Positions 1 to 6,399 of a DNA stretch of 7,702 nucleotides are shown here, piece after piece. The notes under the pieces are model-generated. The model saw nothing but the letters and a program-made list of their open reading frames with translations. It did no database searches and was not told the DNA's origin. Position 1 is the first letter of the stretch. Every line of letters starts with the position of its first letter. This stretch comes from Clostridia bacterium (lineage in GTDB: Bacteria; UBA6262; WVXT01; JAUXBS01): NCBI GenBank assembly GCA_030619245.1, contig JAUXBS010000051.1, forward strand, positions 1 through 7,702, in the 5' to 3' direction. Both the position numbers and the translations under genes were made by a program.

Positions 1-2
1 AC

Positions 3-272
3 GACATGGCTACGATCCGACTTATTGAAACATTGGAATCCATTACTCAATTAAACCCCCGACAATTTATCACAGACTGGAACCCTTTAGATTATCTTAA
101 AGGCAGGGAAGTTATTATAATAGAGACCAATTCTACCTATTCAGCAATATCATCAGGTATTTCAGATGATGGTGCATTATTAGTCGAATGTGAGAAAAAT
201 AACAAAAAACTGAAAAAAAAGATTTATTCGGCAGATGTGTCAGTAAAACCTTTGATTCAAAAAAAGATTTAG
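3..272 (+). CDS. birA: Biotin-protein ligase BirA, C-terminal fragment (5' truncated by window edge)
   Basis: The reading frame is open to the window edge, so only the last ~89 residues are present; the ATG at 6 is probably internal. BirA activates biotin with ATP and transfers it to a lysine of the acetyl-CoA carboxylase carrier protein in the cytoplasm. The visible part fits the end of the catalytic domain (WNPLDYLKGREV) followed by the small SH3-like C-terminal domain. That domain shows the family pattern of strands ending in G-[AI]-L-V-E, and the closing SADVSVKPL resembles the usual SGDVSVR ending. The catalytic GRGRxG region lies outside the window, so whether an N-terminal DNA-binding repressor domain exists cannot be seen. 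The gene is followed after 7 bases by coaX, a pairing known from gammaproteobacteria. Identification rests on a short C-terminal domain plus this context. Confidence 0.8.
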   Translation, partial: DMATIRLIETLESITQLNPRQFITDWNPLDYLKGREVIIIETNSTYSAISSGISDDGALLVECEKNNKKLKKKIYSADVSVKPLIQKKI

Positions 273-279
273 GACTAAT

Positions 280-1056
280 GTGAGTTATATTTTAATAGAT
301 GCCGGAAACAGCTGTGTAAAAATTGCTATTATAAAAGATCTCTACGAAGCAAAAATAGTTTATCATACCCTGAATTACGCTAAACTATATGATGAACTCA
401 GTGCTTGTTTACAGGATTGTATTGCATCCGAAGTGCTTGTTAGTAATGTTAATAATTCAACTGTTTTTAATATCATTTCAGACTCAGTTTATGATCTCTG
501 GCGTGTTCAGGCACAGCTTGTTTTAGTTGAACAGGATAAATATGGAATTTCTACCCGTTATAGCAATCCGGGAACTTTAGGTTGTGATCGCTGGCTGGCT
601 ATGATTGCCGCAAGAAAAGAGTTTAATCAATCTCTTTGTGTTATCGATTGCGGTACTGCGGTGACTATTGATGTGCTTTCAGATAATGGCATGCATTTAG
701 GAGGCTTGATTAGCCCCGGACTTACTACTGCACGCCATTCACTTGGCTTAAGGGCAAATAATTTGCCCATAGTTGAAAATAATAGTGAAAACATCAATAA
801 TAAGCCATCGTTTTTTGCCATCAATACACAAGATGCAATTTTAGGCGGTACTTTGTATCAGATCAGTGCTTACATTGAGCGTGTAGTCTCAGAATTTAAA
901 TTAGAGTTTGGTAATAATGCAGATTGTATTATTACCGGCGGGGATGCAGAATTGATATTGAGTCTTACCGGACACGATATGTATCATCGTGATATATTAG
1001 TACTTGATGGCTTAAGAATTATTGCACAAGATATGTTTGACAGGGAAACATCATGA
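280..1056 (+). CDS. coaX: Type III pantothenate kinase (CoaX)
   Basis: This cytoplasmic enzyme phosphorylates pantothenate with ATP, the first step of coenzyme A synthesis; type III enzymes belong to the ASKHA fold and need a monovalent cation. At 258 residues it is full length for the family. Visible motifs are the N-terminal phosphate loop DAGNSCVK (residues 7-14), the substrate motif YSNPGTLGCDRW (94-105) with the likely catalytic base Asp103, IDCGTAVTID (122-131) and GGLISPG (141-147). The start is GTG at 280, with AGGA at 271-274 five bases upstream; the ATG at 278 is out of frame and meets a stop at once. The gene overlaps the next start by 4 bp (ATGA). Arginine codons are mixed (4 CGT, 2 CGC, 2 AGA, 2 AGG), unlike the AGG-dominated genes further right. 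Type III kinases lack feedback inhibition by CoA in characterised members. Confidence 0.96.
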   Translation: MSYILIDAGNSCVKIAIIKDLYEAKIVYHTLNYAKLYDELSACLQDCIASEVLVSNVNNSTVFNIISDSVYDLWRVQAQLVLVEQDKYGISTRYSNPGTLGCDRWLAMIAARKEFNQSLCVIDCGTAVTIDVLSDNGMHLGGLISPGLTTARHSLGLRANNLPIVENNSENINNKPSFFAINTQDAILGGTLYQISAYIERVVSEFKLEFGNNADCIITGGDAELILSLTGHDMYHRDILVLDGLRIIAQDMFDRETS

Positions 1057-1427
1057 AGTGGGTATTTGTAAGTGTTTTATTAATTAATGCTGTTTATTTT
1101 ATTTATAACACTTTTTATCATGTTAATTCAAACACAAAAAATCAAGCATTGGCATCTCAGGATAAAAGCCAGCTTGTACTCCTTGAAGAGTTAGACAAAA
1201 CTGAATTAAACGCACTTAAGAATAAAGCGACGTTATTCGATAAAACTGAGGAAATACCAACAACTGATTTCAATGTTGAGCATATAGCTTCCAACACTAA
1301 TCAAGTTATTGATATGGAAGAAGCAAAGGAAGAAGTAAAGGAAGAAGTAAAGGAAGAAGCAAAGGAAGAAGCAAAGGAAGAAGCAAAGGAAGAAGCAAAG
1401 GAAGAGAATGATAAAGGAGAAAAATAG
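1053..1427 (+). CDS. Small membrane-anchored protein with EEAK repeat tail; SPOR-protein-like N terminus lacking the SPOR domain
   Basis: This 124-residue protein begins with MKW and a hydrophobic segment (about residues 3-20), so it should be a single-pass inner-membrane protein with the remainder in the periplasm. Position and N terminus match the small SPOR-domain protein that follows coaX in several gammaproteobacteria. After an acidic linker, residues 89-116 are seven four-residue repeats (EEAK or EEVK), then ENDKGEK and a stop. The family's C-terminal peptidoglycan-binding SPOR domain is absent, and no other frame downstream to about 1660 shows one. There is no arginine in the protein, so codon style cannot say where the original gene ends. 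Either the linker was followed by SPOR in the real genome and the assembly switched to another genome within the repeat, or the gene is genuinely truncated. The start is secure from the 4-bp ATGA overlap with coaX; the C terminus is doubtful. Confidence 0.6.
   Translation: MKWVFVSVLLINAVYFIYNTFYHVNSNTKNQALASQDKSQLVLLEELDKTELNALKNKATLFDKTEEIPTTDFNVEHIASNTNQVIDMEEAKEEVKEEVKEEAKEEAKEEAKEEAKEENDKGEK
1317..1405 (+). repeat. 12-bp tandem repeat (GAAGAAGCAAAG), seven copies plus a partial
   Basis: Seven consecutive 12-base units run from 1317 to 1400, followed by a partial GAAGA. Units 2 and 3 (1329-1352) read GAAGAAGTAAAG; the other five are identical GAAGAAGCAAAG. In the overlapping gene each unit encodes EEAK or EEVK, a charged pattern expected to form an extended helix. 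The purine-only character (apart from one C or T per unit) and near identity of copies make this both a slippage-prone site and a plausible false-join point during assembly. Codon style and gene content differ on its two sides. Confidence 0.95.
1317..1407. other. Probable chimeric junction between two genomes
   Basis: To the left lie birA', coaX and a SPOR-type N terminus, a gammaproteobacterial order, with 8 of 13 arginines in birA' and coaX encoded by CGN. To the right, all four arginines of the small protein at 1408 and 12 of the first 14 of the large protease-barrel gene are AGA or AGG (10 of the 14 are AGG). The SPOR domain expected from the left gene never appears. The break falls within or right at the end of the low-complexity repeat, where short identical sequence could join unrelated molecules. 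Whether it is an assembly error or a natural rearrangement is not decidable from this sequence; I favour an assembly error. Confidence 0.6.
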
Positions 1428-1653
1428 GAATATTGGCGTTGCATTGGCAACACTTGTTTTTACACTGGCTGCCGCAGGGCAGGTTAATGGCAAGTCAAGT
1501 GTAAGCATCAGGAAAACCCCTTCGTTAACGATTTGCAGTGATAATTTTGCGCTGGTCAGGGAGCAGAAGGATGCAAATACAATAGAATTTAAAGTGGAAG
1601 TATCGCCTTACGAAGAATGGCAGGTGGAATATACTGCGAGAATAAAATATTAA
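1408..1653 (+). CDS. Small secreted protein of unknown function
   Basis: I do not recognise this 81-residue protein. It starts with a basic stretch (MIKEKNRN) and a hydrophobic core (about residues 9-23, IGVALATLVFTLAAA) that looks like a signal peptide, with possible cleavage near VNG-KSS around residue 28. The remaining ~53 residues alternate polar and hydrophobic residues in a beta-strand-like pattern, contain one cysteine, and end EWQVEYTARIKY. The ATG at 1408 has AAGGAAGAG immediately upstream, which could serve as a ribosome binding site but is also part of the repeat. Its arginine codons (3 AGG, 1 AGA) match the genes to its right, so it belongs with them. Its stop overlaps the likely start of the next gene as TAATG, suggesting coupled translation. 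The 5' end is uncertain because it sits beside the suspected junction. Confidence 0.55.
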   Translation: MIKEKNRNIGVALATLVFTLAAAGQVNGKSSVSIRKTPSLTICSDNFALVREQKDANTIEFKVEVSPYEEWQVEYTARIKY

Positions 1654-4517
1654 TGAAGGGGCTGATGGTTAAATACATGAAAATAAAAAAGTGTTTATTG
1701 TTTTATATTATTCTCTTGTTCCTTGTCCCCGCGAAAGGTTATTCCTTATCTTTTGGCAAGAACAGATTAAGGGTGGACATGCATAAGTGGTATATCGCTG
1801 AAACCGAACATTATGAGATTTACCATTACAAGGAAGCAAAAGAGCTCATGACAGGTGTGGGGAGCCTGGCTGAGGAAGCTTTTAAACATGTAACTGACAT
1901 GCTCAATTATCATCCTTCAAGAAAAAGCCCGATGTTCCTTTATCTTTCACAGAACCATTTTGAACAAAACAATATTGCTAATGCGGAAGGAGCGGGAGGG
2001 TTTGCGGAACCCCTTAAAAACAGGTTTGTGATACCATTGACGGGGTCGGAGAGGCGTTTAAAGCATGTAATATATCATGAGTTTACCCATGAGGTATGTT
2101 TTTATATGTGGTACGATGATACCTGGAAGTCCGCAGGCCTTCTGAAATCCATATTCTACCCGTTGTGGATTGTAGAGGGAGTGGCTGAATATGTATCAGC
2201 TCATTATGATGACCTGTCCTATGCTGACATGGTATTGCGTGATGCTGTATTGGCTGATTTGATTATACCCCTGGTTGACCTCCAGAATTTCGGGACTCTG
2301 AGGAGTTATCAGGTTTATCTTGCCTACAAGGAAAGTGAAAGCGCTATCAGGTATATTGCGGAAAAGCATGGAAAGGAAAGTGTGGGGGAGATGATTGCCA
2401 TGTACAGGCAGAGTATTGATGTTAACTCTGTGTTGTTAAGGACCGTAAAGAACAATCTTGGAGGTTTTGACAGGGAATGGCAGAGGTATTTAAAAGAAAA
2501 GTACGCCGGTGTTGTTGAAAATAAAGAAGAAGCGGAGTATTACGGCGACAGGCTTACCGGTGATAATGAATACAATACTAATCCCGTGTTTTCTCCGGAT
2601 GGAAGAAAGATAGCGTTCATTTCGGACCGGAAGGGTTATAATGATATCTTTGTGATGGATGAAAACGGGAGCAGGCAGCATTCCCTGTTAAATTCGCGCA
2701 TAGGCGGAGGACTGGAGTATGTATATAGAAGCGGGCATGCTCTCTCCTGGTCCCCCAACGGTAAAAAGATTGCTTTTGCCGGGAGGAAGAATTACAAGGA
2801 TTATATTTGCATAATAGGGAGTAACGGCTGGGGTTTGAGGAAGATACCCATTCCCCTGGATTGTGTTTCATCCCCGTGTTATTCCGGCAATGGGGATAAA
2901 ATTGTATTCGTGGGCATGAAGAACGGGATAAATGATATATGGCTCCTTGATTTAGAGAAAAACGAGATAAAACAGCTGACAGATGATAAATATGATGACG
3001 ATTACCCTGTGTTTTCACCCGATGACAGTAAGCTTGTTTACGTGTCGGAACATAATCTTCAGAAGGATTTGTATATACTGAACCTTGAAACCGATGAGTT
3101 AGAGCAGTTGACGGATACTCCATGTTATGAAATTCATCCTGAATGGTCCGGTGACGGCAGTGAGGTATATTTTATATCAGATCCGGACGGTTATTATAAT
3201 TTATACAGAAAGAACATAATAAAAGATGAAACAAAAATGATTTCAGATGTCATTACCGGTATGTTCAATCCCGCAGTGTCAAAGCAGGGAGACAAAATCT
3301 CATACGTTGCGTACCGTTACGGGGAAAAGAACATTTATATAAGGGAATTGTCTGAATTAATAGCGGTTAAGCCACGGGAACAGGAATCAGAAGAAACTCA
3401 GCCGTTAAAAGCCGGGGAAGAAAGCCTGGCGGTTAAAACCCCGGAAGATATATCTCCGGTTACTGATATCAGGGAATACAGGTTCAAGCCGTCAACGGAT
3501 ATATTTATACCTGTAGGATTCGTTGATTCAGAACTGGGAATATATGCCCTGGCTGTATGGTATTTAAGCGACATGCTGGGGGACCATAACCTGGCGCTGG
3601 AAGTTGGATTCAGCAATACGTATTACGGCGAATGGGAGGATTCAAGCATAAACAGGGATTTAATGAATTTAAGAATTTCATATATATACAAGGGGTTCAG
3701 GCCGGATATGGGATTTTATTATATGGATAACAGGTGGGTGGATGTGAATAGTAATTACTATAATGATTATGAAAAGATGCTTTCATTGGATTACCCGTTC
3801 AGTAAGTTCAGCAGGATTTCAATAGGGGCAGGGATATATAACGGGAAGGAGTGGGATAAAAATGATGATCCGGTAAGTGATTACGATTACCATGTGGGTT
3901 CCGTGTCCTTTGTCAGGGATACGACACAGGGTAAGATGCTTGATATCCTCAGCGGACACAGGGCAAACCTTACTATTGAAAAGTCATTTACTCTTCTTGG
4001 CGGCGATTACGATTATTCAATGTTTCAAATGGAAGCGCAGAAGTACTTCACAGTGAGGAATTACAGGATGCATGATTATCATGTTCTGGCGCTGCGTTAC
4101 TGGGGAGGAGTGGTAAGAGGGAAGAGGCTCCTGACCATGAATTTTAACCTGGAAGACCCGTCAATGTTAAGGGGATTTTATAATGAACTGGCCACGGGGA
4201 ATATGTTTTCATTGTTTAATGCGGAATTGAGATTGATGATACTTCCCGAACTGGATTACCATATATGGTATTTCTGGCCGGATATATACATTAAGAACCT
4301 TCAGATGGTGTTATTCCTGGATTCCGGAAGGACCTGGAAAACGGGAATCGATACCCTGCATGGTATCGAAGGTTTCAATACTTCTGTTGGAGTTGGAGCA
4401 AGACTGAATTTGTTCATTCTTGAACAATTTCCCCTGGTTTTAAGGCTTGATTATGCCGCGCAGTTAAATGATTTCAGTAAAAACAGGATTACCTTGAGGT
4501 TAGGGCCTACATTTTAA
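1653..4517 (+). CDS. Secreted zinc-protease-like / TolB-type propeller / outer-membrane beta-barrel fusion protein
   Basis: This large envelope protein has about 954 residues from the preferred ATG at 1653. A signal peptide (MKIKKCLLFYIILLFLVPAKGYS, split as basic MKIKK plus the hydrophobic LLFYIILLFLVPA) is followed by a gluzincin-type (peptidase MA-like) domain. HEFTH at residues 142-146 supplies two zinc ligands and the catalytic glutamate, and WIVEG with Glu175 gives the likely third ligand. Residues ~309-568 hold six propeller repeats of the TolB/PD40 kind (for example NPVFSPDGRKIAFISD, YPVFSPDDSKLVYVS). A Glu/Pro-rich linker (~568-608) leads to ~340 residues of alternating aromatic strands ending LRLGPTF. 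A terminal phenylalanine is typical of BAM-inserted outer-membrane barrels, and the barrel resembles the BamA/surface antigen group. The likely arrangement is a barrel in the outer membrane with protease and propeller attached; which side they face is not known. Alternative starts are ATG 1665 (behind GAAGGGG at 1655-1661), 1677 and 1617. I chose 1653 because it forms the same TAATG overlap as the next junction. Confidence 0.85.
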   Translation: MKGLMVKYMKIKKCLLFYIILLFLVPAKGYSLSFGKNRLRVDMHKWYIAETEHYEIYHYKEAKELMTGVGSLAEEAFKHVTDMLNYHPSRKSPMFLYLSQNHFEQNNIANAEGAGGFAEPLKNRFVIPLTGSERRLKHVIYHEFTHEVCFYMWYDDTWKSAGLLKSIFYPLWIVEGVAEYVSAHYDDLSYADMVLRDAVLADLIIPLVDLQNFGTLRSYQVYLAYKESESAIRYIAEKHGKESVGEMIAMYRQSIDVNSVLLRTVKNNLGGFDREWQRYLKEKYAGVVENKEEAEYYGDRLTGDNEYNTNPVFSPDGRKIAFISDRKGYNDIFVMDENGSRQHSLLNSRIGGGLEYVYRSGHALSWSPNGKKIAFAGRKNYKDYICIIGSNGWGLRKIPIPLDCVSSPCYSGNGDKIVFVGMKNGINDIWLLDLEKNEIKQLTDDKYDDDYPVFSPDDSKLVYVSEHNLQKDLYILNLETDELEQLTDTPCYEIHPEWSGDGSEVYFISDPDGYYNLYRKNIIKDETKMISDVITGMFNPAVSKQGDKISYVAYRYGEKNIYIRELSELIAVKPREQESEETQPLKAGEESLAVKTPEDISPVTDIREYRFKPSTDIFIPVGFVDSELGIYALAVWYLSDMLGDHNLALEVGFSNTYYGEWEDSSINRDLMNLRISYIYKGFRPDMGFYYMDNRWVDVNSNYYNDYEKMLSLDYPFSKFSRISIGAGIYNGKEWDKNDDPVSDYDYHVGSVSFVRDTTQGKMLDILSGHRANLTIEKSFTLLGGDYDYSMFQMEAQKYFTVRNYRMHDYHVLALRYWGGVVRGKRLLTMNFNLEDPSMLRGFYNELATGNMFSLFNAELRLMILPELDYHIWYFWPDIYIKNLQMVLFLDSGRTWKTGIDTLHGIEGFNTSVGVGARLNLFILEQFPLVLRLDYAAQLNDFSKNRITLRLGPTF

Positions 4518-6166
4518 TGAATTCATTATTCATTGCAGTAATCATTATGGTTTGTTTCTATTCAGGCTACAGATTATACGGGCGATTCATGGAAAAACTA
4601 TGGTCTGTAGACCCTTCCAGAAAAACCCCTGCTGAAGAATACCGTGATGGGATTGATTACGTCCCCGCAAAAAACTGGACCATGGTTTTCGGCCATCACT
4701 TTGCCAGCATAGCAGGCGCAAGTCCCATAATCGGCCCGGTACTTGCCGTTGTGGCCTGGGGCTGGGCGCCGGCTGTTATATGGATTGTCCTTGGCTCGAT
4801 ATTCATGGGGGGGGTTCACGATTTTTCGGCATTGATGGTTTCATTAAGGCAAAAAGGCAAATCCATAGCCAATGTTACGGAAACAATAATGGGCTGCAGG
4901 GCAAAAATAATTTTTGCCTCCTTCCTGTGGTTATCGTTGCTGCTTATTATTGCCGTCTTTGCTGTTATAACAGCTAAAACGCTTATTAATGAACCAAGGA
5001 TTGTCCTGCCTACGTTCGGATTAATAGTAATTGCCATGATTGTAGGACAGATGGTTTACAGGTGGAAGGTAAACCAGATTATAGCAACCATAACAGGACT
5101 GGCATTATTGATAGTGTTACTTATAATCGGGCAAAAGGCGCCCGTAACGCTTAATGTAAGCAATCCCCTCATGGCCTGGATACTGATATTGCTTGCTTAT
5201 GCATATATTGCTTCAATAATTCCCGTCCAGGTTTTACTCCAGCCGCGCGATTACCTGGCTACGTTCATAATGTTCTTTGGTTTGTTCTTTGGCTACCTGG
5301 GATTAATTATATCGCACCCAAAAATGAATGCGCCAGCGTTTATACAGTGGAATAATAGCGCGGGAGGCGCCCTGTGGCCCATGTTGATGGTAACGATTGC
5401 ATGCGGGGCCATATCGGGGTTTCATTCATTGATAGCTTCCGGTACGACTTCCAAGCAACTGCCGAATGAAAGGGATGCCAGGCCGGTAGGTTATGGGGCA
5501 ATGATTTTTGAGGGTATACTGGCATGCCTGGCTTTATTTGCAGTATCTGCGGGGCTTTACTGGACAAGGGTCCCGGGTTCTGAAGGATTGGTTTACCCTG
5601 AACTAATGGGAGTGGATAACCCGGATTTGATAAGCATTTATGCAAAGGGTTTCGGACAGATAGTCAAGCCGATATTCGGTTCAAACATGGGTGTAATGAT
5701 TGCAATAATAACCTTGAATGCCTTTGTGATGACAACGCTTGATTCCGCAACCAGGATAAACAGGTACATGACAGAAGAACTCTTTGGCGAGAGTTTTAAA
5801 ATAAAAATATTAAAAAACCGCTATGTCTCAACGGCCGTGGTGATTGTTTTTGTGCTTGTCCTGGCGCTTGGTAACTGGAAGTCAATATGGCCTGTTTTTG
5901 GGGCAGCAAACCAGCTTGTTGCGGCTTTAACGCTGATGGTAATAACAGCTTACCTTCTTGCAATGAAAAAGCCAACGAAGTATACGCTGTATCCAGGTAT
6001 ATTTATCCTGGTAACCACTTTATCCGCGCTGGTTTACAAAGTACTGGAATACTTGCCACAGAAGAAATACCTGCTGTCATTGATAGCAATTGTATTGTTT
6101 CTTTTAGGTGTTTTTATGGCAATTGAGGCAATACGTAATATAAAACGATTAAAATCCGGAGGTTAA
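4517..6166 (+). CDS. cstA: CstA-family carbon starvation / pyruvate-peptide transporter
   Basis: This polytopic inner-membrane protein of 549 residues belongs to the CstA family. In enterobacteria, members (CstA, BtsT) import pyruvate and have been linked to peptide uptake under carbon limitation; the substrate here is not shown. The N-terminal CstA domain carries GHHFASIAGASPIIGPVLAV (residues 59-78) and the GGVHDFSALMVSLRQKGKSI region (98-117). Further on, the family signatures CGAISGFHSLIASGTTSKQL (296-315) and ERDARPVGYGAMIFEG (318-333) are clear, then a C-terminal run of hydrophobic helices. It is shorter than the ~700-residue E. coli CstA, as in many other bacteria. The start ATG overlaps the preceding stop (TAATG), with AGGG at 4502-4505 as a weak binding site, so translation is probably coupled to the barrel gene. 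No sensor kinase or regulator gene is seen nearby. The functional link with the barrel protein is unknown. Confidence 0.93.
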   Translation: MNSLFIAVIIMVCFYSGYRLYGRFMEKLWSVDPSRKTPAEEYRDGIDYVPAKNWTMVFGHHFASIAGASPIIGPVLAVVAWGWAPAVIWIVLGSIFMGGVHDFSALMVSLRQKGKSIANVTETIMGCRAKIIFASFLWLSLLLIIAVFAVITAKTLINEPRIVLPTFGLIVIAMIVGQMVYRWKVNQIIATITGLALLIVLLIIGQKAPVTLNVSNPLMAWILILLAYAYIASIIPVQVLLQPRDYLATFIMFFGLFFGYLGLIISHPKMNAPAFIQWNNSAGGALWPMLMVTIACGAISGFHSLIASGTTSKQLPNERDARPVGYGAMIFEGILACLALFAVSAGLYWTRVPGSEGLVYPELMGVDNPDLISIYAKGFGQIVKPIFGSNMGVMIAIITLNAFVMTTLDSATRINRYMTEELFGESFKIKILKNRYVSTAVVIVFVLVLALGNWKSIWPVFGAANQLVAALTLMVITAYLLAMKKPTKYTLYPGIFILVTTLSALVYKVLEYLPQKKYLLSLIAIVLFLLGVFMAIEAIRNIKRLKSGG

Positions 6167-6172
6167 GAGGAG
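6167..6172 (+). promoter_or_regulatory. Ribosome binding site for the cysteine-rich small gene
   Basis: GAGGAG begins directly after the cstA stop codon and lies seven bases before the ATG at 6180. A second purine run, GGAGG at 6158-6162, overlaps the end of cstA. The strong site supports the 67-residue gene as really translated. Confidence 0.7.
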
Positions 6173-6179
6173 AAAACAC

Positions 6180-6383
6180 ATGAGTGTATGCGTGATATGC
6201 AATAAAGAAAAAGAAAAAACGATAGATTGCGGGTTATTGAAAAAGAAGGTATGCTTTTCATGCTGTTTTATTATCTCTGCGGGCCGTCCGGAAATATTAA
6301 AAAAAATGAAAAACGATTATAATCTATCCAAAGAGAACATTATGAAGGGCTGCTCTGACTGCCAGTCGCAGATGTTGAAGTAA
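6180..6383 (+). CDS. Small cysteine-rich protein, probable zinc-binding
   Basis: This 67-residue cytoplasmic protein is not one I recognise. It has eight cysteines: CVIC at 4-7, Cys17, CFSCC at 25-29 and CSDC at 58-61. Three CxxC-type pairs separated by lysine-rich segments suggest one or two zinc sites of ribbon or treble-clef type; an iron-sulfur site is possible but less likely. There is no signal peptide or membrane segment. It begins 13 bases after the cstA stop behind a strong GAGGAG site, so it is most likely the last gene of that cluster. In proteobacteria cstA is often followed by a small YbdD/YjiX-family gene; the sequence here does not resemble that family, so equivalence is not claimed. 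It ends 16 bases before the converging speE gene. Confidence 0.7.
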   Translation: MSVCVICNKEKEKTIDCGLLKKKVCFSCCFIISAGRPEILKKMKNDYNLSKENIMKGCSDCQSQMLK

Positions 6384-6399
6384 TAAGTGCTTCTGCTGA

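Noticed and set aside
278..283. ATG at 278 as the start of coaX
   Set aside because: It is out of frame with coaX and is followed immediately by TGA; the GTG at 280 is in frame and leads straight into the phosphate-loop motif.
1317..1405. Possible CRISPR or regulatory repeat array
   Set aside because: Units are 12 bases, directly adjacent with no spacers, and stay in frame with a coding sequence, so this is a coding tandem repeat.
1233..1508. Minus-strand reading frame rich in Phe/Leu/Cys that looks like a membrane protein
   Set aside because: It is the reverse complement of the EEAK repeat region; its FFLCFFLCFF pattern only mirrors the purine repeat and there is no supporting start signal.
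1428..1660. A frameshifted SPOR domain continuing the gene at 1053
   Set aside because: I read the three forward frames here: one is the coherent secreted protein from 1408 and the other two hit stops early and show no SPOR-like pattern.
2617..3123. Minus-strand reading frame of 168 codons opposite the propeller region
   Set aside because: It lies wholly inside the well-supported protease-propeller-barrel gene and its product has no recognisable domain; it is a shadow of that gene.
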